Source: Doryteuthis pealeii
Taxonomy: Eukaryota > Mollusca > Cephalopoda > Myopsida > Loliginidae
Reading direction: 5' to 3'
NCBI GenBank assembly: GCA_023376005.1
Contig: CM042152.1
Span: 83,581,084 to 83,645,083 of the forward strand
DNA length: 64,000 bases
Of this stretch, positions 22,018 through 33,484 are shown piece by piece. Every line of letters begins with the position of its first letter. Positions within the stretch are counted from its first letter, which is position 1. Made by a program: the position numbers and the translations under genes. A model generated the notes under the pieces. That model ran no database searches. It was not told the origin of the DNA and saw only the letters and a program-made list of their open reading frames with translations.

Positions 22018-22625
22018 TTGATTTGGTTTTGTTTTACGGCATATCAACCTCAGTGGGTCATTTAATGCCGATAAAGTTTTGAAATAAATCAATTCTTAAT
22101 GGATAAATACAATTTTGTTTATAAACTCATGTTTTTCTATCTAACCCATAGATGGGACCCTAACAGGTACTACCACTCTGGGTCAGAGTGGACCAGGGAG
22201 CAATGGTGATGAAGGGGTGCTCCACATTCCCCAAACCACCAAAACTGGAACCTCACCATCAGATAGAGTTTAAAGTCATTCCCAGGACATGTAGACCCGC
22301 AGCCACCGCCTTCTAGCACCCATATGATAAAAAAGAGGTTGGGGCTTGCTATAAGGGCAATAAGGGTTGGGAAAATCATATATGTCCTAGGGCTTGAGGG
22401 GGCCTCTCCGACTGCCCGTCTAGCCCAAGATAGGGCCAAAGTGGAGTATTGCAAGTCATGAACTGCTCATCCACCTGGGTTCTATCCTTAAGCATCATGG
22501 GTTGCTATCCATGGCCAACAGGTGGCCCCATTGGGGGAGTCTTACCCCTCTGCAAAGGCGCAGTTGGTGCATTCTTACCCCTCTGCAAAGGTGCAGTTGG
22601 TGCATTCTAACACCCCAGCCGACAG
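22018..22625 (-). mobile_element. R1 retroelement, longest type
   Basis: Hairpin tail at 22038-22070, full body, and the distal head with a duplicated segment TACCCCTCTGCAAAGG (twice, 22535-22605). The minus-strand reading through the body recurs in other copies only because the DNA is repeated. Confidence 0.85.
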
Positions 22626-22664
22626 GGCAATAAATCATTTTGAAAATGAAAAACTTGTTTGCAT

Positions 22665-22955
22665 TTATGTATTTACCCAAGCCTTCCACATGAGTAGGTT
22701 GTGACATAACGTCAATTTTTAAGCAGAGTTAAACAGGCTTGAATTCAGAGTTTTTCTTTCTCCAAAACTGGTTGCCATACCAAGTTTAAAGAGCCCAGTC
22801 TGCCCTGCTATTTACCCATAGCTGGAGGGAGAATTAGATTCATACCTTTCCCAAAGGTATTAGCACTATGTAAAACAGCTTCAACTAGGAATTGAACTCG
22901 GGTTGATGAGTCAATTTCCTACAACTCTTAACCATTACACCACGCACCTCCCTGT
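22665..22955 (-). mobile_element. SINE-B
   Basis: Full-length type: TATTTACCCAAGCCTTCCAC at the 3' end through to ACCATTACACCACGCACCTC, the complement of the tRNA-like head. Directly abuts the R1 copy. Confidence 0.85.
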
Positions 22956-23723
22956 ATTAATATATAGACTAGCAGGACCTGTGAATATCCCACAGTATGA
23001 TAATTGAATTATTACAACATTTGGTATGTTTACTTAAGAGCTATTGCAATTAGTTCAATTTGTAAAAAGTATAATAATCTTGAGTTAACTCCCTTTTTTC
23101 TTTCTTTCCATCTTTTCATTATGTTCAATTAAAACAGATTAGCATTATCGCTTCTGTGTGCTCACCTCCTCTTTCGATCTTTCCCTACTTTCTTTCTTTA
23201 TAAAAACGGAATGGTTCATTATTTAGCTGAGGTAACGACACTCATAAAAAATAAGAATTTGGCGATTAAGCAACACCAGATAATCAGGATTTACATTTTT
23301 GCATTTCATCTTGGGACAATTTGGACAGTCATTTTCAACCAGAGTGTGTCGCAAGATAATAACAGTTGGAAGATTAAGGAACAAGTGTTAATTTTTTGTT
23401 TTTGTGCTGTATTATTAAAACTGGATTTCGTAAAATGTTACCAAATTTTCTAAACCTCCAAAATCTTAAGATTCACCCCCCCCCAAAAAAACAAAAACAA
23501 ACAAATACCCCTCCCTACAAAAAAAAACAAAAAACTTCACCCCCAAAAAACAAAAAAATCCTCCCCCCAAAAAAGCAAACCTTCCCCCAAACACCAACCC
23601 CTTAAACGTTACCAAATTTTCTAAACTCCAAAATCTTAAGATTCATACCCCCCAAAAAAAATAACTCCCCCAACTCCCTCCCACCAAAAAAAAAACAAAA
23701 ACAAAAAAGCACCCCCCCCCCAC

Positions 23724-23919
23724 ATATAAAAAGATATTCTACTACTCAATGTTAGCTTTAGAAGAATGTTTTTGTTGTCAAAGAGGTTCGCTCGGGAAGT
23801 GAATAAAATGATGATGTATGCAATTGCTATGATAAACGTTAGACCCAATTTGAACATACTTCACTTTGCAGGAATAATGCACTACAGATGAGTGTCAGCA
23901 AAACACAGAATGTAAAATA
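23724..23919 (-). CDS. ADCY5/6: Adenylyl cyclase exon (TM10-TM11), with frameshift
   Basis: Encodes YFTFCVLLTLICSALFLQ, then after a one-base frame change KLGLTFIIAIAYIIILFT, SRANLFDNKNILLK and a short tail. ADCY5 has YFTYSVLLSLLACSVFLQ...KLVLMLAIELIYVLIV...LFDNADLL. The frame breaks between the Gln of FLQ and the Lys of KLG, where one base is missing relative to the family spacing. The acceptor is TTTTTCAG. The donor is inferred as TATAT|GTGGGG because it restores both phase and the 50-residue spacing to QVES; this end is uncertain. Confidence 0.8.
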
Positions 23920-24024
23920 CTGAAAAAGAAAGAAACAAAGATCATAAGATTCATAATCAACAGTTAATCATATACAAAAGAAATTTAACTTTCTTCAAAA
24001 TGTTTGCTTCTGATTATATCATTT

Positions 24025-24610
24025 GGTTTTTGTTTACGGCATATCAACCTCAGTGGGTCAGTTAATGCCCACAAAGTTTTGAAAATAAATTCATTCTCAA
24101 TGGACAATCAATTTTTTTTTTAATGAACATATTTTTCTATTTAACCCATAGATGGGACCCTAACAGGTACTACACTCCAGATCAGAGTGGACCTGGGAGC
24201 AATGGTGATCAAGGGGTGCTCTCACATTCCCCTGACCTCCAGAACTGGAACCTCACCATCAGATAGAGTTTAATGCCATTTCTAGGAAATTAAGACCCTC
24301 AGCCACCGCCTTCTAGCACATATGATAAGGGTTGGGAATTGCCATAAGGGCAATAGAGTTGGGACAATCATATAGGTACTAGGGCTTGATATGACCAGCC
24401 GATTGATCGGAGGGGCCTCTCCGACCGCCCGTCTAGCCTAAGTAGGGTCTAAATGGAGTGTTGCATGTCAGACTGCTCATCTGTCAAGATTCCATCCTTA
24501 AGCATCACAGGTCACCACCTATGGCCAACAGGTGACCCCATTGGGGAGGAGGGTCTTACCGCTCTGCAGAGATGCAGTCGGTATATTCTAAAGCCCCAGC
24601 TGACTGGGCT
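24025..24610 (-). mobile_element. R1 retroelement
   Basis: Hairpin at 24037-24069, body and distal head to GCCCCAGCTGACTGGGCTA; near full length. Confidence 0.85.
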
Positions 24611-25120
24611 ATTTGATTGTATTGTGATGATTCTCATAGCAGCATTTATTTTCTATAAAAAAAAAAAAAAAAAAAATGTATGTATGGTAATAAAGGATAA
24701 GCTGTAGGTGAGAAAGAGGGTATAACTCTCACAGAGAGCTTATCCTCTATTATTATCTCTAATATACACCATTGAAGGAGAGAAAACAGCAGCCCCAGCA
24801 AACAGTTTGGGTGCAGTCAGTGCAAGAAAGACACTCACTCAGAGATTGGCCCACTCAGCCACTAGCGCAGATATTTTTATTTTTGCGGTTGACACAACGC
24901 CATCATCCTTAGTGGACAGAAAGGTACCAACAACAAATGCACCATTAGAATTAACAACCCATTAATTTTGATTAAAAAAGAAAAAAGAATTTAATCTATT
25001 TTTGATTGCCAATTCTAACTTTAAAAATGAAAGAAAATAAGCAACATTTCAGCATATTTTCTCTGTATTTTAGAAAGGTAAAATTGCAACTTAGAGATGA
25101 AACATTTTTGCAATTTGTGG

Positions 25121-25590
25121 TTTGGTTTCTTTGTTTAACTCTTAACATCCTGTTGAGAATTTTTCTATGTCCAGAGCCCAATTCTTATAAGGATTTATCA
25201 AAAAATGGCTAAAAATGAACTTTTCATTTAAAGATACCTGTTATTTCCATAAATCAAAGACTACTAAATATGTTTAATATTGCTTTAAACAAAAGCTATC
25301 ATTTGAGTAGGATTGGAAAACAAATGTGGCTTCTGGCCGGTGGAATGAAGCGGTATAGGATGTTAAGAGTTAATAGCATATAAACCTTCATAGATTATTT
25401 AATGCCAAAACCATCCTTGTTGAATAACAGTAGTGGTACTATTTAACCATAGCTGGTGGGGGATAAGAGGTTTCATACCCTTCCCAAGGGTATTAGTCCA
25501 AAAGTGAATTTAATAGCATGACTTCGAGTTTGAACTCACTTATGATGTCAAAGTCCAGCAACTTAAATCACTACACACCACCAGGATTTC
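25121..25590 (-). mobile_element. SINE-C interrupted by a MITE
   Basis: The CAAA-type tail and hairpin start are at 25121-25137; the rest of the hairpin (GCATATAAACC...TTTAATGCC), body and tRNA-like head lie at 25371-25590. On minus the B-box region reads GAGTTCAAACTCG. The interruption is the element at 25138-25370. Confidence 0.7.
25138..25370. mobile_element. piggyBac-like MITE, TTAA target
   Basis: 13 bp perfect terminal inverted repeats CTCTTAACATCCT and AGGATGTTAAGAG, flanked on both sides by TTAA, inserted in the SINE-C hairpin. About 233 bp, non-coding. A second, more decayed copy lies reversed at about 57630-57849. Confidence 0.8.
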
Positions 25591-26120
25591 CCTGCAATTT
25601 GAAGAAGGTTCTGTGAATGACTATGAATGTGTAAAAGTGTATGTGAAATTAGTGTGTATGGTCTTGTTTATATCTGTTCAATATATAGTCAAATAAACCT
25701 GTTGAGGTCAACGTTATGTGGTAATCTGAACATTAGCTACATAATGAGAGTAACCTCCCTTTTCTTTTTTACTTGAACGACCGCGTGTGTTGTTTTGTAA
25801 AAACACGAGTATTTCTCGACAAATTTATACCTATACTTTTTCTAAATATACAGGTACTTCTCAAAAGAATATTAACCATCTTTTTTTTTAAAATTACCTG
25901 TGGGAGATTCTAAGCATATGTTGACCAGGATGGTGGACATCTGTAATGTTACCTGTTATGTTATATGCACTTTTTGTCAAAAATGTATGATATTTTGTAA
26001 TTGATTTTAACATTTAAAACAAAAGAAAATAAACAACATTTTGCATGACAATTTTCTCTCCAGAATTTCAGAATCAAAATGAAAAGATGAGTATTATACA
26101 CAATTATGGTATAAACTTAT

Positions 26121-26556
26121 TGTTAAATCCTACTTAACAGACATAAATTCCACCATTGTATGTCCCACCCTGCCAAAGAAAAAAAAAAAAAAAAATCAAG
26201 GACTTAACCGAATTTAATGAAATTTTCAGTGTTGATATATTAATGAATAAAAGATATAATGCACCAGTTATTTTATTAAAAAATAACTTTTACTTTTTTC
26301 AGGTCAGTTAACTTTGAACCACGTATGTTTATGAATCTGTGTTACGCCTCAAAGATATGTGGTTCAAATTTAACTGACCTGAAAAAATTTAAGAGTTTTC
26401 AAATAAAATAACTGGTGCATTATATTGTTTATTCATTAATATATCAACAATGAAAATTTCATTAAATTCCGTTAATTCCCTGATTTTTAGTATTTTTTTT
26501 CTTTCAGCAGGGTGACATCTGATGGTGGAATTATGTCCATTATGTAGGATTTAACC
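26121..26556. mobile_element. 436 bp foldback, 7-8 bp TSD, copy 1
   Basis: Arms of about 200 bp are inverted copies around a small loop near 26330-26345. AACTTAT occurs on both sides (26114-26120 and 26557-26563). A second copy lies at 57126-57546. Fits a hAT-like non-autonomous foldback. Confidence 0.85.
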
Positions 26557-26620
26557 AACTTATCAATATGCAATAAATAAATCATTAAAAATTCTATTAA
26601 AATGAATATTTTTAAATTAC

Positions 26621-26769
26621 CTCAGGAAAGTGAGAACTAGGCGAGTAATTGGTACACATGTTTTCTTCGTTACCTAACGTTATGTTGAAGTCAGCCAGTA
26701 ATGTATAATTGTAGTCATAAAGGTTAAATTCTGTAAGCAGTTTTCAATACTGGAATTATCCAAAGCAAA
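26621..26769 (-). CDS. ADCY5/6: Adenylyl cyclase exon (TM9-TM10 extracellular loop), with frameshift
   Basis: From the acceptor TTTTTTTTAG it reads FALDNSSIENCLQ. After a one-base frame change it continues FNLYDYNYTLLADFNITL and GNEENMCTNYSPSSHFPE to the donor CCTGAG|GTAATT. ADCY5 has FTCNSRDLLGCLAQ in the first part and LGDEQGFCGSPWPNCNFPE, equal in length, at the end. NSS, NYT and NIT are potential N-glycosylation sites, as expected for the second large extracellular loop. The exon is 149 bp where 150 would keep frame. Confidence 0.82.
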
Positions 26770-27086
26770 CTAAAAAAAAAGAAAAAAAACATCAATTTAG
26801 ATATTAGATAACAATAATAAAATGCATTAAATTTCAATGACAAAATAATTCCAAGAACTCCTTCAAAGAATTCAGACCAGATCACCAGAAAGAAGCTTGT
26901 CACAGGGCCATGAGACTTCTTCAGAATTATTTCTCTGAACTTTATAATTAAAAAGGCTAGATTAGATTTACCCCCCCCCCAATATGAGTCTAGGTAAAAA
27001 AATAAAAAAATCATATATAAGTGAATAGGTAATATCCTTAGCCAAAAACAAGACATTGGGTTTATAAGTTCCCAAAATTCCACACT

Positions 27087-27465
27087 GGATTGTCCAATTG
27101 GACGCATGGCCAAGTGGATAAATGAGTTAGGTTAAGACAATTCTAAGTGACAGTTATCTCTAGACTGCAGGTTCCATGCAGGTTCCATCCTGGTCAGGGG
27201 AGCAGTAACATAGGATAAAATAAATAACACAGCTTAACGCCACTACCCCATCTCTATGGTTAGCGGAATGAGAACAGGATACCTCTGTGGACTGAAATAA
27301 GGTTTAGGTTCAAAGTTCCCTAATTGCTCCCGATTTGACAAGAAGGTTCCTGAGTCCAACAAGAAATACCTGAAGAAGGCTGGAGAGCACATAGGCTGAA
27401 ACATTGTACAGATAACAATGAAGATGTGGACAATAGTCAATAATACAAATAATACTATTTTCAGA
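27087..27465 (+). mobile_element. SINE-D element (tRNA-like interior)
   Basis: Starts at the palindrome GTCCAATTGGAC, then GCATGGCCAAGTGGATAA (A-box-like) and TGCAGGTTCCATCCTGG (B-box-like). The body ends in the eroded right terminal repeat (ACAATGAAGATGTGGACAAT). The left terminal repeat is absent. Compare 53071-53485. Confidence 0.7.
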
Positions 27466-28242
27466 ATTGCTGAAATAAGAAAATTGCCACTAGAAGAAAT
27501 AGACTTTGCAGACAAGAAAAAAACTGATAAAGAACTAAGTCCACATTTCTGAATCACTCAATGCTATTTAGCATAGAACAAAACACCAGGCAAAGCTCCT
27601 CACCATGTCTTTTCTCTCCCGACCTAGTGAGCAAAACATATTAATCTCCATTATATATGATAATAAAACTGTTGTTATTGTTAATGGTGTGTTGTCACAT
27701 TCTTAGAGTTGCCAGCAACACACGGCAGCTCATTTCCACTAATCTCTCAACCGTCACAAAGCACTCCAACCAAGTTCATTGATCCTAGTTTTGCGGATCA
27801 AAGAACACGACATGGGCGCAGGAGGCATCGAAAGAGCAGCTAGCCAGAGACACATGTGTTAGTCAAGAACTAAGTCATCTTATAAAGTACTGTGACTTGG
27901 CATAGGACCACAGAATTCTTCCAACAGTTAAATTCCTTCTTGTTAGGAAAAAAAAAAAGAAAGAAAATTCTGTTTGAAGTTTTTGTTTTACGCACTGAAA
28001 AAACATTCAGAACTAATCTTCTTTTCTCACAGATGTACATATTATAACTGTTATATTTGTATATGGTAATGCAGAAAAGGTGATATAGCGGAAGAAGGGC
28101 AAATTTCTGACCAGGAATATTGTACTACCTGCTATATAGCAGCGGGTGGAAGAAATGGTAATAAACAACAATAGAAGTTGCAAATGAAGTGAAATATATA
28201 TATACAGAAGTTTACAAGAGGGTTATGAAAATAAGTAGTAAA

Positions 28243-28476
28243 GTCGTCGGGGTGGCCTAAAGTCAGTATCAGCCAATCAGCGAGGGAGTCTATTCCCTTT
28301 TCATTAGCGCTAGACAAGGAGATGTTTTTGAATCTGAGGTGGAATGTCACACCCACTATCAGCTCCTTACTCTACCACACACAGATCCCTGTACTACTCA
28401 TACACTGAGATAGCGAGGGCCAGTATCGAGCTAGGAACCTTGTGTTTTCTAGCCGAACGCTCTACGCGACTGAGAC
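28243..28476 (-). mobile_element. SINE-A copy 3
   Basis: Body TCAGCGAGGGAGTCTATTCC and TAGCGCTAGACAAGG in plus reading. The head at the right end is decayed. It ends 32 bp from cyclase exon 28508-28625. Confidence 0.75.
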
Positions 28477-28507
28477 AATAATGAAAGAAATAAATTACGT
28501 GACTTAC

Positions 28508-28625
28508 CATATCGAGAAAGGATACAACAAATAGTACAAGAACTGATATTATAACAACTGTATGGTTAACAAGACGATTCACAGCAATCTGGGTGGCCAA
28601 TTGATGCAATCCAAGAAGGTGTATG
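28508..28625 (-). CDS. ADCY5/6: Adenylyl cyclase exon (TM8-TM9 region)
   Basis: Encodes IHLLGLHQLATQ, IAVNRLVNHTVVIIS and VLVLFVVSFLDM. In ADCY5 the same 12-residue spacing separates the previous exon's Lys from IVRSKMNSTLVGVF. Donor GATATG|GTAAGT; acceptor CTTTAG|C. The first base is one too many: the upstream exon ends in phase 0, so the join gives an early stop unless a base is removed or another acceptor is used. An in-frame alternative acceptor, CCACCCAG before ATTGCTGTG, would delete the 12 residues. Confidence 0.85.
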
Positions 28626-28675
28626 CTAAAGAAAAATGAAAAAGAAAAGAAAATACTTTCTGTTATGATTTTATA

Positions 28676-29297
28676 TCTTATTATAATGGAGATTGTGTGT
28701 TTTTTCTGTCTGTAACGAAACTATATCCACTACTCAAGTCACAATTCCCTTAGTTATTTACGTAACATTCTCAATGATTTTATTTTTATTTTAAACCTCA
28801 ATTATTAATAAAATTGTTTTACATTATTAATACTGTTAATCATATCTACATACTAACAACATGCAATACATTTATATATACAACAAAATAACAGTTTACA
28901 GTGTGAACGGGAAGGCTAATTTGCATATTGGTATTAAAAATGTGATTTTAATAAATATGTGATTAGTATTATTGATTTCTAACTGTTTGGTTTTATTTTT
29001 AATGAATATAAGCAAAAATCTCTTCAATGAATCTTAAATGAATCCATTAACAAGAAAAATAACTGTCATTTATTCTTTACTTCCTTCTTTTCACTAAATA
29101 CTTAAATTAGAAAAAATAACAATGAAAGACGAGATTGATGGAAGAGTAGTTTCAAATGTTCTATTTTTTCAATTTACTCCTCTTTCAAAACTTTTTATCT
29201 GCATTCTTATTTAGTTTCATTCGCCTTTCTAATTTAATACAATATTTTATTACATTAAACTTAAATACTTGCACCCGGAGGGTGCATAATTTGCCAG
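28676..29297 (+). mobile_element. Helitron-like element copy 4, longest
   Basis: A|TCTTATTATAATGGAGATTG at the left. At the right is the hairpin GCACCCGGAGGGTGC, 11 bases and CCAG|T. 622 bp. It begins only 50 bp upstream of the splice acceptor of cyclase exon 28508-28625, in the branch-point region of that intron. Confidence 0.8.
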
Positions 29298-29321
29298 TAC
29301 AGATAAAATAACAAAACAGTG

Positions 29322-29508
29322 GATTATTTCCTATAAGTCTAAACATAAACAAAGGGGAACACTCTTGACTGATAAATCATTTATTTATTGTCTACTTGGA
29401 AAAGAGAGACTGGGTTAGGTTTTAGGGTTTAGTTTAATGGGAAAGTAAATAATAATTATCAGTCAAGAGTGGTTCCCTTTTGTTTATGTTAGTTTATAGA
29501 AATAACTG
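29322..29508. mobile_element. hAT-like MITE copy 2
   Basis: Same family as 944-1130, with inverted arms containing AACATAAACAAAGGGGAAC. Flanking octamers are similar but imperfect. The loop has GGGTTAGGTTTTAGGGTTTA. It lies 24 bp beyond Helitron-like copy 4. Confidence 0.8.
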
Positions 29509-29809
29509 AACACTGAATGAAAGTGCAATACCAGGTTGTTGGAAATTAACAAGGGTTTATTTAGCACAGGGTAGAGAATGCGTCTACCCTAAAAGTGACT
29601 TAATTAGCTCACACGTGTTGTAACCTATGTCCACTCAGTACAAACCCCAATCCAAAGTAACATGGCAGAAACCCCTTCGGGATCCCATCAAACCTCTACT
29701 GGATCAAGGGGGTAACTAGATTTCATTAGGTCTAGGACCTAACACTTAAGTTCTAAGAAGAAGAAAAGAATTATAATGCTTTTCTTTGTCTTTTGATAAT
29801 TTTTGTTTT

Positions 29810-30250
29810 TTTGGTTGGGTTTTACGGCATGTAACCATTTGGATCATTTTATGCCGAAAACATTTTTGTTTTATTCATTCATGATGGGCACTAAATTAAA
29901 AAAACTGAATTAAAAAAACCCCAAAAAACAACAAATCTTTCTTTTAAACTTATTTTTTTTTCTATATTTAATGCAAAGATGGGACCCCTAACAGGTACTA
30001 CCACTCAGGGTCAGAGTGGACCTGGGAGTAATGGTGATGAAGGGGTATCCACATTCCTCAGAGCTCCAAACTGGAACCTCACCCTCAAATAGAGTTTAAC
30101 CTCATACCCAGGACACTAAGACCTTCAGGCACTGCTTCTAGCACATGAGAAAACGTTGGGGCATGCCATAAGGACAATAGGGTTTGGACAATCATATATA
30201 TGCTAGGATTTGACGTGAGTTGGTGTATTCTAAAACCTCAGCCAACAGGG
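29810..30250 (-). mobile_element. R1 retroelement
   Basis: Variant hairpin (GGCATGTAACC...TTTTATGCC), R1 body, and a shortened junction to the distal head (GTTGGTGTATTC). Confidence 0.75.
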
Positions 30251-30314
30251 CTGTTGATTTTAGTACAGTTTTTTGTCCGATTCCTTGCCAATCCTTGACA
30301 TCTATATCAGGCAT

Positions 30315-30605
30315 GGAAGTGCCTGGTCTAATGGTTAGAGTCATGGGAAATGAACTCGTCAACCTGAGTTCAATTCCTGGATGAAGCTGTTTGTATTTCA
30401 CATGGCGCTAATACCCTTGGGAAAGGTATGAATCCAATTTTCCCTCCAGCTATGGGTAAATAGCAGTGTAAACTGGGCTCTTTAACCATGGTTAGGTAAC
30501 CAGTCTAGGAGAAGGAAAACTGAATTCTAACCTGTTAAACTCCATTTAAAAAAAAAACCTTGTATCACATCCTGCTTGTGTGGAGGGGTTGGTAAATATA
30601 TGTCA
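30315..30605 (+). mobile_element. SINE-B
   Basis: Head TGGTCTAATGGTTAGAGTC (A-box) and CTGAGTTCAATTCCTGG (B-box), then the full body to TGTGGAGGGGTTGGTAAATA. Confidence 0.9.
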
Positions 30606-30774
30606 GGCATGGGCAATTTTTTTATTCTTTTTTTCTTTTAGAAGTGGGCTACATCAAAAAAAATTCAAGGGAATTTTATGTTGAAAGTTGGTTTTGTTTT
30701 ATGGCATATCAACCCTTTTCGGGTCATTTAATGCCAAATCAAATCATTTTCATATTCGGTTTACTTACAGTACC

Positions 30775-31155
30775 TGCTGTTGCTTAAATGTGTGGCAAGA
30801 GAAATCACGCATGTGGTAGCTGAAAGCATGCACGAATATGTCTGGCATGTAAAATGAGATCAGAGGGAGTGTAGCGGGCTTTTAGGGAGATTGAACTCAC
30901 ATTCTCCTGATCGTGAGTTGTGGCTTGTTGTCGGATTACCTCGTTGGCGCGCATGTAAATTACTACACTGCGCAATTGACTCCGATGTGGGATTTTAGTA
31001 TGATTATTTAAGGCCTGCCTTAACACACCGGGAGTTGCTGAGGAGAGCACTGACATACGACAAGGAACAAGAGGCGAGTGAGCTTTGGCGAAGAAAAGAT
31101 TGTTGCAAGCGACAAGGACTTGGTCAGGAGAAGCTGGGAGAATGTCTTTTTTCAG
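30775..31155 (+). mobile_element. LTR-like repeat (LTR-2), left member of an inverted pair
   Basis: Shares about 370 bp with the reverse complement of 33485-33865, including GATTTTAGTATGATTATTTA, GGCCTGCCTTAACACACC and CAAGAGGCGAGTGAGC. TATTTAAGGC is TATA-like. No TSD resolved; LTR identity is a guess. Confidence 0.55.
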
Positions 31156-31439
31156 TGGAGAGATCCGGATTTTCTATTCATTTATTATAAAATGGTCACC
31201 CATCTAAGTGTTGAACAGGCTCATCACTGCTTAACTTCAGTGATCGAGCGGGAACTGGTGCTTACGGTAGGACTTGAACGTAAGATTTATGTTGAAGGTA
31301 CCTCAACCATTTTCACTATAGAAGACGTGTAAGTATCTGTCTTAGAAATATGAAAAAGTGAGTCATTCAGAAAACGTTGGTTGGATGTGGTCCGCAGGCC
31401 CCCATTTTACCCAGGATTGCTTTAAATAGTTACTCTAGA

Positions 31440-31600
31440 CTGGGTATTTGCCTCATACCTCACTTGTATGGGCTGGGCACAAGGCCTCGTTTTAATGTGG
31501 GCCCATCCACAAGCCGAAGCTCATCGGTGGGAAAGAACAAAAATTGCGTTGTTACCCGGGGGGGGGGGGGATAGCCCCCTGGGATCGACGCTATTATTAA
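31440..31600. repeat. GC-rich dispersed repeat, copy 2
   Basis: Shares ACAAGGCC, CCGAAGCTCATCGGTGGG-type sequence and CTGGGATCGACGC with 6025-6300. Contains a 12 bp G run. Confidence 0.55.
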
Positions 31601-31748
31601 ACTCTCGACGAGTCCAGCTGCCGATGCTCACCGGACCCCCGGCGTTAACCGAAAAACTGAGTGCAATGAGTTCATAAACAAAGATACTTACTCTAGACTG
31701 GTATAACAATATAATCTATATATCTAAGGTATTAAAGAATGTACATAC

Positions 31749-31833
31749 CTTAATTCCTTCCATAAGAACGACAATCAAGAGTAGGCATAGAAATACACAG
31801 CCTACCACACAGAGACACCTGAAGATTGTGGAA
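31749..31833 (-). CDS. ADCY5/6: Adenylyl cyclase exon (TM7-TM8)
   Basis: Encodes STIFRCLCVVGCVFLCLLL and IVVLMEGIK, a hydrophobic span matching ADCY5 [20 protein letters not shown]. The first base completes an Asn codon with the AA left by 32670-32767. Acceptor TTTTTTCAG, donor ATTAAG|GTATGT, ending in phase 0. The other two frames contain stops. Confidence 0.88.
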
Positions 31834-32097
31834 CTGAAAAAAAACAAAACATTTACAAGAACTGATTGATGCATCCAACAGTGAACATTCAAATAATTTC
31901 AATTCATATTTAGCATTTAATTAATACAATCAAATATGCATCTAAAAAAGGGTATCATTAAAACCTTTTTGATTATGAGCTGTTTATTTAAACAAGGATA
32001 TCAATTATGGGATTATTAAACTAATATAACAAAACATTAAGTCAACTTAATAATTACATTTATAATAACACAGCAAATATTATTAGCATATATAGAA

Positions 32098-32655
32098 ATG
32101 GCGCTGGAAAACGACTTTACGATAAAAATGCATTGGAAAACGACTTTATAATAAAAATGCATTGTAAAACGATTTTACAATAGAAATGCACTGGAAAACA
32201 ATTTCACCATAGAAATGCATTGTAAAACAATTTCACCATAGAAATGCATTGTAAAACGATTTTACCATAGAAATGCATTGTAAAACGATTTCACAATAGA
32301 AATGCATTGTAAAACGATTTCACAATAGAAATGCATTGTAAAACGATTTCACAATAGAAATGCATTGTAAAACGATTTCATAATAGAAATGCATTGTAAA
32401 ACGATTTCACCATAGAAATGCATTGTAAAACAATTTCACCATAGAAATGCATTGTAAAACAATTTCACAATAGAAATGCATTGGAAAACAATTTTACCAT
32501 AGAAATGCATTGGAAAACGATTTTACGATAAAAATGCATTGGAAAACGATTTTACGATAAAAATGCATTGGAAAACGATTTTACGATAAAAATGCATTGG
32601 AAAACGACTTTATAATAAAAATGCATTGGAAAACGATTTTATAATAAAAATGCAT
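32098..32655. repeat. 29 bp minisatellite, about 19 copies
   Basis: Unit AAATGCATTGTAAAACGATT plus TCACAATAG with substitutions (TTGGAAAA, TTTTACGATAAA, ACCATAG). It ends 13 bp from the splice donor of cyclase exon 32670-32767. Related variants cluster at the two ends and in the middle, suggesting block expansion. Confidence 0.95.
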
Positions 32656-32669
32656 TGGTTTCAACTTAC

Positions 32670-32767
32670 TTTGGAATAATTATTGTGTGGATGGCTACTA
32701 TTATTAGGAAAACAATAAGAACACACAGCAAATGCGAACCAAACATAACATCACGGACTTTGGAGTA
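32670..32767 (-). CDS. ADCY5/6: Adenylyl cyclase exon (TM7 start)
   Basis: Encodes YSKVRDVMFGSHLLCVLIV and FLIIVAIHTIIIP plus two bases. It matches ADCY5 [20 protein letters not shown]. Acceptor TTTTTTGCAG, donor CCAAA|GTAAGT. 98 bp. The downstream intron starts with a minisatellite. Confidence 0.95.
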
Positions 32768-33484
32768 CTGCAAAAAAGAAAAAGAAAATTTCAATTTAAA
32801 TAAAAAAGAAACATCTGGGTCTCATATATATTGGAAAATACACAAGAGTGGACAATCTGTTTACCATCACTTGGGCCCAATTTTGCCCCCCTGAAGTTCA
32901 CCTTTCAACCCAACCAGGTTTATTTCCCCCCTTCTACTTATTGTAAGTTCCAGGGATCAATATTAATCCCTTTGATGATCCCTGCGTTAAATAAACAATC
33001 TATTTAGTTTTGTTTTTTTTGGTGTGTGTGTGTGGGGTGGGCTTGATTTTTTTTTCTATTTCTTCCTCTTTGCAAGATAAAAAATTCTCACTGATATTTC
33101 GTCAGAGAATATATTATCACTTGGTACAGATAATCAATTTATTTTTATTCTTTAATTTCAATTTTTGACCCCTATTGTTGAATTATTGACCCCTTCTGAC
33201 AGCCTAGGCATTTATCAATACTTTAGTGAACCTATCATATCAACCACTTTGACAATTCAAAACTTACAAAATTTTCAGTATATACTTTCGTCTCAGTTAT
33301 CTCCCTTTAACTGTCAAATTAAAACTAAAAATCAACTTCAGATAAAAATATTTTCCTTTTATTTTATTTGTTTAGGAAATGCCATAACAAAAATATTGGT
33401 ATAAAAAAAAAAAACTGATTTTTCACAGAAATTTTAGTTATGCAGAAATATTTTGAATCTTATAAAGAAATGAATAGAAATCTC

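Noticed and set aside
31078..31332. 84-residue plus-strand ORF next to the LTR-like repeat
   Set aside because: Starts inside a repeat shared with 33485-33865, where the frame is broken; no recognisable domain.
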